A stretch of DNA of 40,564 nt, from the NCBI RefSeq assembly GCF_024979255.1, contig NZ_JANLCN010000017.1:1-40564 (forward strand), read 5' to 3'. Numbering within the stretch: position 1 is the stretch's first letter; the number at the start of each line of letters is the position of its first letter. The position numbers and the translations under genes are program-made. Shown here piece after piece: positions 8,333 to 17,059 of the stretch. A model generated the notes under the pieces. The model searched no databases and was not told the origin of the DNA. It worked only from the letters and a program-made list of their open reading frames with translations. This stretch comes from Herbiconiux moechotypicola. GTDB taxonomy: Bacteria > Actinomycetota > Actinomycetes > Actinomycetales > Microbacteriaceae.

Positions 8333-11118
8333 GACTTCGTCGCGGCCCGGCTGCCCGTCTTTCGGGCGGCAGGCTTCTTGGCCGCCGTCGACGACGCCTT
8401 CGCCCGGGGCTTCGCCGGGCCCTTGGCACGCTTGTCGGCGAGTAGCTGCACGGCGCGGTCGAAGTCGATCTCCTCCACGGTCTCACCACGCGGGATGGTG
8501 GCATTGGTCACGCCGTCGGTGACGTAAGGCCCGAACCGTCCGTCCTTGACCTTGATCGGCTTGCCGCTCTCGGGGTCGGCCTCGAACTCCTTGAGCGCCG
8601 ACGACGCCCGGCGAGCGCCGTACTTCGGCTGGGCGAAGAGCTCGACCGCACCGGGGAGGTCGATGTCGAAGATGAGGTCCTCGCTCGTGAGAGAGCGAGT
8701 GTCGGTGCCCTTCTTGAGGTAGGGGCCGAACTTGCCGTTCTGGGCGGTGATGGGCTCACCCGACTCCGGGTCGTCTCCGACGGTCCGCGGCAGCTCGAGC
8801 AGCCGGAGCGCTGTGGTGAGGTCGATGGTCGCGAGGTCCATCGACTTGAACAGCGAGGCCGTGCGCGGCTTCACCGCGGCTGCCTTCTTGGGGGCTACCT
8901 TCTTCGTGGCCTTGGCCGCCGTGGCGCCTTCGGCAGGCGCCGCGGGTGCTGCCACGGCTGCCGCTTCCGTCTCGGGTGCGGCGGGCTCGAGCTCGGTGAC
9001 GTAGGGGCCGAAGCGGCCGTCCTTCGCCACGATCTCCTTGCCGTTCTCGGGGTTGACGCCGATGACGCGGTCGGTCACGACCGGTGCGTCGACGATCTCC
9101 CGCGCCCGCTCAGGGGTGAGCTCGTCGGGTGCGAGGTCTTGGGGCAGGTTCACTCGGCGCGGCGGCGCGTCGAGGTCGCCCGAGGGGTCGAGCACCTCGA
9201 GGTAGGGGCCGTACTTGCCGATGCGCAAGGTGATGTCGTCGGCGATCGCGACGGAGTTCACGGCCCTCGCGTCGATCTCGCCGAGGTTGTCGATGACGCT
9301 GCGCAGGCCCGGGTGCCCCTCGCTGCCGAAGTAGAAGCCGTTCAGCCAGTCGACACGGTCCTCCTCGCCGTCGGCGATCTTGTCGAGGTCGGCCTCGAGC
9401 GCCGCGGTGAAGTCGTAGTCCACAAGCTCGGTGAAGAAGTCTTCGAGCAACCGCACCACCGAGAAGGCGGTCCAGCTCGGGATGAGAGCCTGGCCGCGCG
9501 GGGTGACGTAGCCGCGGTCGATGATGGTGGAGATGATCGAGGCGTAGGTCGACGGCCGGCCGATGCCGAGCTCGTCGAGCGCCTTCACGAGGCTGGCCTC
9601 GGTGTAGCGCGGCGGCGGCGTGGTGTCGTGGCCGGCGGCGGCCACCTCGACCGCGGCGAGCTGCTGCTTCTCGGTGAGGGCGGGCAGCTTGGCCTCGGCG
9701 GGCTCGGCGGTGGCGTTGCGCTCTTCGTCGCGGCTCTCCTCGTAGGCGTGGAGGAAGCCGCGGAAGGTGATGACGGTTCCCGATGCCGAGAACTCCGCGT
9801 TCGTGGCGCCCCCGAGTTCGGCGACCTCGACCGGGCCGGCCGCGATGGTCACCGTGGCGGTCGATCCGCGCGCGTCGGCCATCTGCGAGGCGACCGTGCG
9901 CTTCCAGATCAGCTCGTAGAGCCGGAAGTCGTTGCCGCGCAGCGTGGAGGACAGCTCGGCGGGCGTCTTGAACACCTCTCCGGCCGGGCGGATCGCCTCG
10001 TGCGCCTCCTGGGCGTTCTTGCCCTTGCCGCTGTAGAGGCGGGGCTTGTCGGGGATCGTCTCCGGACCGTAGAGACTGCTCGCCTGGTTCCGCGCGGCGG
10101 TGATGGCCTGCTGCGACAGCGACGGGGAGTCGGTGCGCATGTAGGTGATGTAGCCGTTCTCGTAGAGCGACTGGGCCACGCTCATGGTCTGCCGAGCCGA
10201 GAAGCGCAGCTTGCGGGCGGCCTCCTGCTGCAGCGTCGACGTGGTGAAGGGCGCTGCCGGGCGCCTCGTGTAGGGCTTGGACTCCACGCTCGTGACCCGG
10301 ATGTCGACGCCGTCGGCGGAGAGCGCCTCGGAGAGCGACTTCGCGGCGGCCTCGCCGAGGGCGACAGCCTTGCCCTTCAGCACGCCCGACTCGTCGAAGT
10401 CGCGACCGGAGGCGACCCGCTCGCCGTTCAGCCGCACCAGGCGGGCGTCGAAGGCATCGGTCTGGGGCGCCGAGGCATCGGGAACGAGGGTGGCCGTGAG
10501 ATCCCAGTAGTTCGCCGAGACGAAGGCGAGCCGCTCCCGCTCGCGGTCGACCACGAGCCTCGTGGCTGCCGACTGCACCCGCCCCGCCGAGAGACCGGGA
10601 CCGACCTTGCGCCAGAGCACGGGCGACACCTCGTAGCCGTACAGACGGTCCAGGATGCGCCGGGTCTCCTGCGCGTCGACCAGGGCGTCGTCGATCTGCC
10701 GCGTGTTGTCGCGCGCCGCCTCGATGGCCTCGCGGGTGATCTCGTGGAACACCATGCGGTGCACCGGAACCTTGGGCTTCAGCACCTGCAGGAGGTGCCA
10801 CGCGATGGCCTCCCCCTCGCGGTCTTCATCAGTCGCGAGATAGAGTTCGTCGGCTCCGGCGAGCGCCTTCTTGAGTTCGGCGACGGTCTTCTTCTTGGCG
10901 TCGGAGACGACGTAGTACGGCTCGAACTTGTTCTCGACGTCGACCGAGAACTTGCCGAGCGACCCCTTCTTGAGCTCGGCGGGGAGGTTCTTGGGCTCCA
11001 CCAGGTCGCGGATGTGCCCGACCGACGCCATCACATCGAAGCCGTCTCCCAGATACTGGGCGATCGACTTCACCTTCGTGGGGGACTCCACGATGACGAG
11101 CTTTCTCGGGCCTGGCAC
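8329..11118 (-). CDS. topA: DNA topoisomerase I (type IA)
   Basis: 929 residues from the second GTG (11116-11118), preferred because AAGGAG sits five bases before it; the first GTG (11124) overlaps that AAGGAG itself. Order (numbered from the upstream GTG): TOPRIM domain with LVIVESPTK and the acidic triad D99, D101, E103 in TDEDREGE; the cleavage domain with active-site Tyr Y328 in GYITYMRTDSPS; then about four C-terminal repeats, each with a GRFGPYV or GKFGPYL core; and a Lys/Ala-rich tail typical of actinobacterial enzymes. It relaxes negative supercoils by a single-strand break. Divergent from the 77-residue gene at 11262. Confidence 0.97.
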   Translation of the reverse strand: MPGPRKLVIVESPTKVKSIAQYLGDGFDVMASVGHIRDLVEPKNLPAELKKGSLGKFSVDVENKFEPYYVVSDAKKKTVAELKKALAGADELYLATDEDREGEAIAWHLLQVLKPKVPVHRMVFHEITREAIEAARDNTRQIDDALVDAQETRRILDRLYGYEVSPVLWRKVGPGLSAGRVQSAATRLVVDRERERLAFVSANYWDLTATLVPDASAPQTDAFDARLVRLNGERVASGRDFDESGVLKGKAVALGEAAAKSLSEALSADGVDIRVTSVESKPYTRRPAAPFTTSTLQQEAARKLRFSARQTMSVAQSLYENGYITYMRTDSPSLSQQAITAARNQASSLYGPETIPDKPRLYSGKGKNAQEAHEAIRPAGEVFKTPAELSSTLRGNDFRLYELIWKRTVASQMADARGSTATVTIAAGPVEVAELGGATNAEFSASGTVITFRGFLHAYEESRDEERNATAEPAEAKLPALTEKQQLAAVEVAAAGHDTTPPPRYTEASLVKALDELGIGRPSTYASIISTIIDRGYVTPRGQALIPSWTAFSVVRLLEDFFTELVDYDFTAALEADLDKIADGEEDRVDWLNGFYFGSEGHPGLRSVIDNLGEIDARAVNSVAIADDITLRIGKYGPYLEVLDPSGDLDAPPRRVNLPQDLAPDELTPERAREIVDAPVVTDRVIGVNPENGKEIVAKDGRFGPYVTELEPAAPETEAAAVAAPAAPAEGATAAKATKKVAPKKAAAVKPRTASLFKSMDLATIDLTTALRLLELPRTVGDDPESGEPITAQNGKFGPYLKKGTDTRSLTSEDLIFDIDLPGAVELFAQPKYGARRASSALKEFEADPESGKPIKVKDGRFGPYVTDGVTNATIPRGETVEEIDFDRAVQLLADKRAKGPAKPRAKASSTAAKKPAARKTGSRAATKS

Positions 11119-11261
11119 AGTCACTCCTTATATATGCGACACGGGGGACGTGTCAGCCACACCATACACACCTCCGGCTGGAGGGTGCCTAATCGCCTGG
11201 TGCACGCCGCGCGGCTGGAGCACAATGGTAGCGATCACTTCGATGATGAAGGGAAGGCACC

Positions 11262-11495
11262 ATGACGCCCATCGGCTCCGGCAGCTACACCGCCAAGCTC
11301 ACCGACGGCCCCCTCGAGGGCAAGACCATCCGCACGGATTTCACCTCGTCGGGTGAACCGCAGGCGCGTCTCACCGTTCCGGCCGGCAGCACCGCCAAAC
11401 ACTACCTCTACCGCCGTGCGGCCGGGGTGGAGTTCACCGACTCCGAGCGCCCGAGCGCGGTCGACTACCGCTACGTCGAGGCCGTCGTGCGCTGA
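11262..11495 (+). CDS. Conserved-looking small protein, unknown function
   Basis: 77 residues with a good ribosome binding site (GAAGGGAAGG before the ATG). The sequence alternates polar and hydrophobic residues (GSYTAKLTDGPLEGKTIRT, then ARLTVPAG, then KHYLYRRA and a VDYRYVEAVV end), which predicts a small all-beta protein with no signal peptide and no membrane helix. I do not recognise a family. It occupies the space between topA and the tad cluster where mycobacteria carry a cold-shock gene and a helicase. Confidence 0.7.
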   Translation: MTPIGSGSYTAKLTDGPLEGKTIRTDFTSSGEPQARLTVPAGSTAKHYLYRRAAGVEFTDSERPSAVDYRYVEAVVR

Positions 11496-11497
11496 CC

Positions 11498-11554
11498 GGC
11501 TCCGGCCGGACCGGCTCCGCCCGGCCGCGGCGGGGCTCCGGCCGGCCGCGGCGG
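11498..11554. repeat. GC-rich tandem repeat between convergent genes
   Basis: Two adjacent 21-bp units (11513-11533 and 11534-11554) differ at one base; both begin GGCTCCG and end CCGCGGCGG. A partial third copy begins at 11498. The units contain overlapping GGCC and CCGCGG palindromes and fill the 61-bp gap between the end of the 77-residue gene and the end of the TadE-like gene. They may fold and act as a two-way terminator, but there is no T run. Confidence 0.6.
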
Positions 11555-11556
11555 CT

Positions 11557-11949
11557 TCATCCACGAGGCCCCGCCCGGGCCGACACCGTCAGGTCGACGA
11601 GGTCGGCGACCCGCGCGCCCAGTCTCACGACCACGTCTCCACCGGCCCCCGCCTCACCCGCTGTGTCGACGGCGTGACAGTCGACGAGCCGCGCCTCGAG
11701 GGCGCTCGCCACCTCACCGGCGACGCCGCACGGTTCCCCGGCGACGCGGCCCGCCAGCACGTCGGCGGCCGCGAGTGCCGCGGCGTCGGCGGCGCCCTGG
11801 AGCCGCTGTCGCTCAGCGAGTGCGGATCCCAGCAGGAAGCCCGTCCCGGCGAGCGTCGCGGCGACGACCAGCACGGCGATCGCGAGCACGGACCCCGAAC
11901 CGCGCTCGCGGGTGACCTCGCGCAGCAACCCACCGTGGCGATCAGCCAT
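11557..11949 (-). CDS. TadE-like secreted/pseudopilin-type protein (Rv3654c-like)
   Basis: 130 residues from the ATG at 11947-11949, which overlaps the end of the upstream TadE gene by 8 bp; a longer in-frame reading shares coding sequence with tadE and is not needed. RERGSGSVLAIAVLVVAAT near residues 14-33 is the signature of the small TadE-like protein that closes actinobacterial tad operons. Gly-Ser is followed by a hydrophobic helix, but the Glu at +5 of true pilins is missing. The C-terminal two thirds are Ala/Val-rich with C97 and C114 or so and should lie outside. It is probably a minor component of the Tad secretion/pilus machine. Confidence 0.82.
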   Translation of the reverse strand: MADRHGGLLREVTRERGSGSVLAIAVLVVAATLAGTGFLLGSALAERQRLQGAADAAALAAADVLAGRVAGEPCGVAGEVASALEARLVDCHAVDTAGEAGAGGDVVVRLGARVADLVDLTVSARAGPRG

Positions 11950-12325
11950 CGGGAGGCCTCGAGTCGTCGAGCGCGCACCCCGTCGCCGTGAGTTCGACGA
12001 GGGAGCCGAGCCCGCTCGCTCCCGCCCGCACGCGGGTCGCGACGCACACGAGACCGCCGCGGTGCTGAATCTCCAGACTGGCACCCGGCACCGCCCCGGA
12101 CAGCCGATCCTGCGCAGCGTGCGGCTCGCCCCTCGCCGCGAGGCGGGCCGCGTCGGCGGTGGCGTCGGTGAGCATCACCTGGGTGGCACCGAGCTGGGCG
12201 CCCACCGCCCCGAGTGCCAGCAGCACCGCAACAGCCGGCAGCATCATGGCGAACTCGGCGGTCACCGAACCCCGCTCGAGATCTCGCCGCGAGAGGGACC
12301 GGTCGATCCTGTGCACCGGACTCAC
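11942..12325 (-). CDS. TadE-family pseudopilin (Rv3655c-like)
   Basis: 127 residues starting at a GTG directly after the TAG of the DUF4244 gene. Residues 17-33 read LERGSVTAEFAMMLPAV: a Gly19 cleavage position, Glu24 at +5 and a hydrophobic helix, as in type IVb prepilins and TadE proteins cut by a prepilin peptidase. The exported part has two cysteines (VCVATRV and TGCALDD) that could form a disulfide. It is a minor pilin of the Tad apparatus. No prepilin peptidase gene is in the window, so processing must be supplied from elsewhere. Confidence 0.86.
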   Translation of the reverse strand: MSPVHRIDRSLSRRDLERGSVTAEFAMMLPAVAVLLALGAVGAQLGATQVMLTDATADAARLAARGEPHAAQDRLSGAVPGASLEIQHRGGLVCVATRVRAGASGLGSLVELTATGCALDDSRPPDG

Positions 12326-12556
12326 CTACCCGGCACTCGTGAGTGCACGGCTGATGAGCTCGGTGAGCATTCCCTTGACCTCGTCTCCCCGCAGGATCAC
12401 CACGAGCAGCCCGGCGAGCCCGACCGCGGCGAGGGTGGCGATGGCGTATTCGGCGGTGGCCGCTCCGCTGTCGTCGCCGAGAAGCTCGGCGAGGCGTCTC
12501 CGGAGCATGGCGGGGGCGAACCGCTGTCGATCGAGGGGGGATGGGATGTCGTTCAT
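12326..12556 (-). CDS. DUF4244 / Flp-like type IVb pilin
   Basis: 76 residues from the ATG at 12554-12556 with AAGGA four bases upstream. The longer upstream reading overlaps the TadC end and is not supported. After a short basic leader, residues 28-36 read DDSGAATAE: Gly31 followed by Glu36 at +5, then the hydrophobic helix YAIATLAAVGLAGLLVVIL. This is the layout of Flp pilins, and the family (DUF4244, Rv3656c-like) sits at this position in actinobacterial tad clusters. It is the likely major pilin subunit. Confidence 0.85.
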   Translation of the reverse strand: MNDIPSPLDRQRFAPAMLRRRLAELLGDDSGAATAEYAIATLAAVGLAGLLVVILRGDEVKGMLTELISRALTSAG

Positions 12557-12624
12557 GTCGTCCTTCTTTCTGTGAGGCTCTCTGTTTTCTGGGGGGCTCT
12601 CTGTGGAGTGGTGTTCCGGCGTGG

Positions 12625-13641
12625 TCATCCCGTGACCCGGCCCAGCACACCGAGGAACATCGGAACCACGGTGAGCACGAAGAACGCGGGCAGCACGCAC
12701 GCGCCCAGCGGGAGCATGAGCCACACGGCCAGCGAAGCCGCGTCGGCGCGGCCTCGCGCGACGCCGGCGCGCCGCTGTCGTGCCGCTTCGCCGCGGAGCA
12801 GTTCGGCCGGCGCGGCACCGGACCGACGGGCGAGCTCCACGACCCCCTGCACGCGCTCCACCCCGAACGACCCGCCGAGGCCGAGCCGTCGCCACTGCCG
12901 CTCGACGCGGTCGACCGCCGTCTCGAGCGGGCCTCCCCCACGCACGGCCACGGCCACGAGATCGAGCGCGAGCCCGGTCGTCATGCGATCGCCCGAGCCC
13001 GCGGCCTTCGCCAGGAGTGCAGCAGACCACGCCCGGCCCGCGAGCATCAGCCCCAGGCCCAGAACCAGACAGATCCAGCCACCGGCCGTGGCGATCAGGA
13101 TGTGGACGGTGTCGAGGCCGATCAGGGTTCCGCCCAGCACCGAGATCAGGGGCAGGACGGTCACCAGCCGTGCCGTGGCACGGGGACCCGCCAACGCGAC
13201 GGCCCGGTCTCTCTCAGCTGAGGCCGCGTCGGCGAAGGCCGCGGAGGCGTCTCGGAGGCACACCGCCAGCGGAGCACCCGATTCCTCCGCCACCGCCCAC
13301 GTCACCCCGAGCATCCGCCACGCACGACGCACGGGCAGCCCCTGCCGCCCCTCCTCTGCGACGGCACAGAGAGCCTCCGGCACGGCCATCCCCGAAGCGA
13401 GAGCCTCCGCGATCGTGTGGATCGCGGCGCCATTCCCCGCCACACCCGAACCCGATCCCGCACCCGACCGCTCCCGCTGCCGAGAACGCGTCACCGACCC
13501 CTTCTCGGGCTGCGCCCACTCCACCGCGGCCAGGTGCCCCCAGGCCGCTCGCGGAGAGACACCGGCCGCCAACAGCGCGGCCACCCGATCGGCCACCGCC
13601 GAGACCTCGTCGAGAGCGGTCGGCACCGATGCGCCGTTCAC
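12625..13641 (-). CDS. Type II secretion F-like membrane protein, TadB-TadC fusion
   Basis: 338 residues from a GTG that overlaps the tadA stop (GTGA). Residues 1-215 look like TadB (Rv3658c-like): a cytoplasmic F domain with GLPVRRAWRMLGVTW and ESGAPLAVCL, then membrane helices VLPLISVLGGTLIG and ILIATAGGWICLVLGLGLML. Residues about 220-338 look like TadC (Rv3657c-like): a second F domain with RRSGAAPAELLRGEA and the helices LAVWLMLPLGACVLPAFF and VVPMFLGVL. The two are separate genes in M. tuberculosis. Here the frame is continuous, although an ATG at residue 220 could still start a free TadC. It forms the inner-membrane platform that the TadA ATPase drives. Confidence 0.85.
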   Translation of the reverse strand: MNGASVPTALDEVSAVADRVAALLAAGVSPRAAWGHLAAVEWAQPEKGSVTRSRQRERSGAGSGSGVAGNGAAIHTIAEALASGMAVPEALCAVAEEGRQGLPVRRAWRMLGVTWAVAEESGAPLAVCLRDASAAFADAASAERDRAVALAGPRATARLVTVLPLISVLGGTLIGLDTVHILIATAGGWICLVLGLGLMLAGRAWSAALLAKAAGSGDRMTTGLALDLVAVAVRGGGPLETAVDRVERQWRRLGLGGSFGVERVQGVVELARRSGAAPAELLRGEAARQRRAGVARGRADAASLAVWLMLPLGACVLPAFFVLTVVPMFLGVLGRVTG

Positions 13642-14648
13642 GGTGAGACCTCCCGCACGACGAGCCGGTCTCGATGATCGAGCTCGAACCGACCGAATCC
13701 CTCCAGCACCCGCTGTGGACCGCGTCTGCCGAGGTGGCACAGCAGCCCGATGGCACTGACCGCCTGTCGCGCAACAGCCACCGCGTCGAGGCCCGCGAGC
13801 GCCCCGAGCGCCTCCAGCCGGGCCGGCACATCGCCCAGGGCGTTGGCGTGCAGCGTGCCCGCACCCCCGTCGTGGCCCGTGTTCAGGGCGGCGAAGAGTT
13901 CGCGCACCTCGGCGCCCCGGCACTCACCGAGCACGAGCCTGTCCGGCCTCATGCGCAGCGCCTGACGCACCAGTTCGGGGAGGCCCACGGCCCCCGCCCC
14001 TTCGAGGTTCGGCTGCCGCGCCTGCAGCGCCACCACGTGGGGATGCGTCACGCGCAACTCGGTCACGTCTTCGATCACCACGATGCGCTCCCCGTGGTCG
14101 GCCGCGCTGAGACACGCGCTCAGGAAGGTGGTCTTTCCGCTGCCCGCAGCACCCGAGACGAGCAGGTTCGTGCGCTCCCCCACCGCGAGCCGCACCCGCT
14201 CGTACGCGGCGCTCGAACCGAAGAACCCCGACTCCGCGAGCTCGTCGAGACCGAGCTCCCTCGCCCCGGGCACCCGCACCGACACCAGGGTGCCTCCGAC
14301 CGCGACCGGCGGCAGAACGACGTGCACGCGCCGCCCCGCGACGGTCACGTCGACGCACGGCGCCGATTCGTCGAGGTGGCGGCCGCCGCGGGCCACGAGC
14401 CGCACGGCGAACTCCCGGAGCTGCGATTCCGTGGGGCACGTCCACTCGAGCACCCTCCGGGCACCGCGGCCGTGGTCGACCCAGAGTTCGCGATGCCCGT
14501 TGACGAACAGGTCGGTGACCGAGGGGTCGGCCAGGTGGCGTGCCAGCGGCCCGAACGCGGCCAGGTCGGCGAGCTGCAGCCGTTCGCCGGCCCCGGGCAA
14601 CGGTTCGTCGCCGGTGCCGCTCACTCGGTCTGAAGAGATGGTGGACAT
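13638..14648 (-). CDS. tadA: TadA-type secretion/pilus assembly ATPase
   Basis: 336 residues. N-terminal domain with VTDLFVNGHRELWVD (44-58), a feature of CpaF/TadA. Walker A GAAGSGKT at 166-173, Asp box VVIEDVTELR (190-199), Walker B-like RLVLGECRGAEV (237-248) and His box GTLHANA (264-270). All belong to the VirB11/PilT-type secretion ATPases. It powers assembly of the Flp-like pilus from the cytoplasm. It starts the minus-strand tad operon; the CpaE/Ssd-like gene that precedes it in M. tuberculosis (Rv3660c) is absent. The ribosome binding site is weak. Confidence 0.92.
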   Translation of the reverse strand: MSTISSDRVSGTGDEPLPGAGERLQLADLAAFGPLARHLADPSVTDLFVNGHRELWVDHGRGARRVLEWTCPTESQLREFAVRLVARGGRHLDESAPCVDVTVAGRRVHVVLPPVAVGGTLVSVRVPGARELGLDELAESGFFGSSAAYERVRLAVGERTNLLVSGAAGSGKTTFLSACLSAADHGERIVVIEDVTELRVTHPHVVALQARQPNLEGAGAVGLPELVRQALRMRPDRLVLGECRGAEVRELFAALNTGHDGGAGTLHANALGDVPARLEALGALAGLDAVAVARQAVSAIGLLCHLGRRGPQRVLEGFGRFELDHRDRLVVREVSP

Positions 14649-14726
14649 GCGCCCACGCTAGGAAGACGACCACCCCCAGGTCTGCGTCTGCACCCACTCG
14701 GTGGAGAACGCGTGCACCATTCCGCC

Positions 14727-14758
14727 CTGTGGAGGAGAAGTGCTGTGGAGGAGAAGTG
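14727..14758. repeat. Perfect 16-bp tandem duplication
   Basis: CTGTGGAGGAGAAGTG occurs twice head to tail with no mismatch. Each copy contains a GGAGGAGAA run that looks like a ribosome binding site, but no open reading frame of useful length follows. It looks like a recent slippage duplication. Confidence 0.75.
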
Positions 14759-14820
14759 GCAGAACGCCCGTGCCGATGAAGGCGACCCCGGGTCGAAGAA
14801 ACCGACTTAAAGAAGAAGGG

Positions 14821-14850
14821 GCGGCACCCAATGGGGGGAAAGGGTGCCGC
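14821..14850 (-). terminator. Hairpin, possible minus-strand terminator or attenuator
   Basis: GCGGCACCC (14821-14829) pairs perfectly with GGGTGCCGC (14842-14850) across a 12-base loop. On the minus strand the stem is followed by CCCCTTCTTCTTTAA, a pyrimidine run that loosely resembles a terminator tail. It would stop antisense transcription coming from acs, or attenuate the tad leader. No T run follows on the plus strand. Confidence 0.4.
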
Positions 14851-15077
14851 CGCAGCAACGCTGGATTGGGGGGAATCGCTAGTGCGTTGCATCCGAACAC
14901 GAGGTTCGGTGAGATCGAGTTTACCCGCTCGAAACAATTGCGCAATTCGGCCCAGCGAATTCCCAGCGATCCGGGCCCGCAATCCGATGCAACCGCGCGG
15001 CCGAACGGGTGCAGTATCGTCATATCCGCCGCACACCACGGGGCACAGCACGGGTTCGCAAAGGAGCGACAGCGAAG

Positions 15078-17048
15078 ATGACAGCCACCACCCCTCACAT
15101 CGACAACCTGCTGCACGAGAGCCGCCGCTTTCCGCCGAGCGACGCCTTCGCCGAGAGCGCCGTCGCGACGAGCGACCTCTACGAGCGGGCGGCCGCCGAC
15201 CGCGAGGGATTCTGGGCCGCTCAGGCGAACGCCCTCCATTGGCACACGCCCTTCACCCGGGTGCTCGACTGGTCGAACCCGCCCTTCGCCCGCTGGTTCG
15301 ACGACGGCGAGCTCAACGTCGCCTACAACTGCCTCGACCGTCACGTCGAAGCGGGTCTCGGCGACCGCATCGCCGTCCACTGGGAGGGCGAGCCGGGCGA
15401 CAGCCGCAGCATCAGCTACGCCGAGCTCACGGCCGAGGTCAAGAAGGCCGCGAACCTCCTGACCGCCCTCGGTGTCGGGCAGGGTGATCGCGTGGCGATC
15501 TACCTCCCCCTGATCCCCGAGGCGATCATCTCGATGCTCGCCGTCGCCCGCATCGGCGCCATCCACTCGGTCGTCTTCGGCGGCTTCAGCGCCGAGAGCC
15601 TGCGGGCGCGCATCGACGACGCGGATGCGAAGCTCGTCATCACCGCCGACGGCGGCTACCGCAAGGGCCGGGCCTTCCCTCTCAAGCCGACCGTCGACGC
15701 CGCGCTCGCCCCGGATGCGGACGGTGCCACGACGAACGTCGAGCATGTGCTCGTGGTCGAGCGCACGAAGGGCGAGGTGCAGTGGCACGAGGGCCGCGAC
15801 CTCTGGTGGCACGACGAGATCGCCGTGGCCTCCGCCGAGCACGTCGCGAAGCCGTTCCCCGCCGAGAACCCGCTGTTCATCCTCTACACCTCGGGCACCA
15901 CCGGCAAGCCGAAGGGCATCCTGCACACCAGCGGCGGCTACCTCACCCAGGCGGCCTTCACCCACAAGAACGTCTTCGACCTCCACCCCGAATCCGACGT
16001 CTACTGGTCCACCGCCGACGTCGGCTGGATCACCGGCCACTCCTACGTGGTCTACGGCCCCCTCGCCAACGGCGCCACCGAGGTCATCTACGAGGGCACC
16101 CCCGACACACCCCACCCCGGGCGGTGGTGGGAGATCGTGCAGAAGTACAGGGTGAGCATCCTCTACGCCGCCCCCACGGCCATCCGCACCTTCATGAAGC
16201 TCGGCCGTCAGATTCCGCAGCAGTTCGACCTGTCGAGCCTGCGCCTGCTCGGCTCGGTGGGCGAACCCATCAACCCCGAGGCCTGGGTCTGGTACCGCGA
16301 GGTCATCGGTGGCGGCCTCACCCCCGTGGTCGACACCTGGTGGCAGACCGAGACGGGCGCCATCATGATCTCCGCGCTCCCCGGCGTCACCACGCTGAAA
16401 CCGGGCAGCGCCCAGGTGCCGGTGCCGGGCATCGAGCTCGACGTGGTCGACGAGCGCTTCCGTTCGACACCGGCCGACGAGGGCGGCCTGCTCGTGATCA
16501 CCCAGCCCTGGCCCAGCATGCTGCGCGGCATCTGGGGCGACCCCGAGCGCTTCAAGGAGACCTACTGGTCGACCTTCGGCCCCACCACCTACTTCGCCGG
16601 CGACGGTGCGCGGCGCGACAAGGACGGCGACATCTGGCTGCTCGGCCGCGTCGACGACGTGATGAACGTGTCGGGCCACCGTCTCAGCACGGCCGAGATC
16701 GAGTCGAGCCTGGTGTCGCATCCGATGGTCGCCGAGGCCGCCGTCGTCGGCGCGAGCGACGAGACCACGGGTCAGGCGGTCGTGGCGTTCGTCATCACGA
16801 AGGCCAGCCACGCGGATGCCGCGGCGGCCGAGGATGCGGCGGCCACGCTGCGGGCCCACGTCGCGCAGCAGATCGGCGCGATCGCGCGGCCTCGGCAGGT
16901 GTTCATCGTGAACGAGCTGCCGAAGACCCGCTCGGGCAAGATCATGCGGCGCCTCCTCCGCGACGTCGCCGAGGGCCGCGAGATCGGCGACACCACCACC
17001 CTCGCCGACACCCACGTGATGAGCATCATCGCCACGACGGTGCGCTGA
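15078..17048 (+). CDS. acs: Acetyl-CoA synthetase (AMP-forming)
   Basis: 656 residues from the ATG at 15078 with AAAGGAG about eleven bases upstream; the in-frame extension to 15009 has no signal. Catalyses acetate + ATP + CoA to acetyl-CoA + AMP + PPi. Adenylation motifs: YTSGTTGKPKG (A3 P-loop), DTWWQTETG (A5), and the C-terminal PKTRSGK with K621, the catalytic Lys that is acetylated and switched off by protein acetyltransferases in this family. Length and the RWFDDGELNVAYNCLDRH segment are typical of Acs. It lies opposite the tad cluster, as in M. tuberculosis (Rv3667), and ends before a long inverted repeat. Confidence 0.97.
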   Translation: MTATTPHIDNLLHESRRFPPSDAFAESAVATSDLYERAAADREGFWAAQANALHWHTPFTRVLDWSNPPFARWFDDGELNVAYNCLDRHVEAGLGDRIAVHWEGEPGDSRSISYAELTAEVKKAANLLTALGVGQGDRVAIYLPLIPEAIISMLAVARIGAIHSVVFGGFSAESLRARIDDADAKLVITADGGYRKGRAFPLKPTVDAALAPDADGATTNVEHVLVVERTKGEVQWHEGRDLWWHDEIAVASAEHVAKPFPAENPLFILYTSGTTGKPKGILHTSGGYLTQAAFTHKNVFDLHPESDVYWSTADVGWITGHSYVVYGPLANGATEVIYEGTPDTPHPGRWWEIVQKYRVSILYAAPTAIRTFMKLGRQIPQQFDLSSLRLLGSVGEPINPEAWVWYREVIGGGLTPVVDTWWQTETGAIMISALPGVTTLKPGSAQVPVPGIELDVVDERFRSTPADEGGLLVITQPWPSMLRGIWGDPERFKETYWSTFGPTTYFAGDGARRDKDGDIWLLGRVDDVMNVSGHRLSTAEIESSLVSHPMVAEAAVVGASDETTGQAVVAFVITKASHADAAAAEDAAATLRAHVAQQIGAIARPRQVFIVNELPKTRSGKIMRRLLRDVAEGREIGDTTTLADTHVMSIIATTVR

Positions 17049-17059
17049 CGCCCTCCCCG

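Larger units (their letters stand above)
14649..15077. other. Intergenic region between divergent tadA and acs
   Basis: 429 bp without a convincing gene. It holds, in order: a perfect 16-bp tandem duplication (14727-14758); a hairpin (14821-14850); an inverted repeat CCGAAC-N5-GTTCGG (14893-14909); a 12-bp perfect palindrome AATTGCGCAATT (14936-14947); and a direct repeat of CCCAGCGA (about 14951-14976). The stretch 14900-14970 is AT-richer than its surroundings and is where the promoters of the two divergent units should lie. The palindromes are candidate operators for acs. The regulator is not known. Confidence 0.5.

Noticed and set aside
9139-11265. 708-codon plus-strand frame opposite topA
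   Set aside because: Antisense shadow of topA: no recognisable motif, no ribosome binding site, and topA on the other strand is certain.
14893-14909. CCGAAC-N5-GTTCGG as a LexA box before acs
   Set aside because: The half-site spacing is 5, not 4, and the flanking bases are C/G rather than T/A; acs is not expected to be damage-controlled.
14658-17015. Very long minus-strand open frame (785 codons) opposite acs
   Set aside because: It mirrors the acs coding sequence; its product is dominated by Val, Gly, Arg, Glu and Asp with no domain, the usual effect of high-GC codon bias on the antisense strand.
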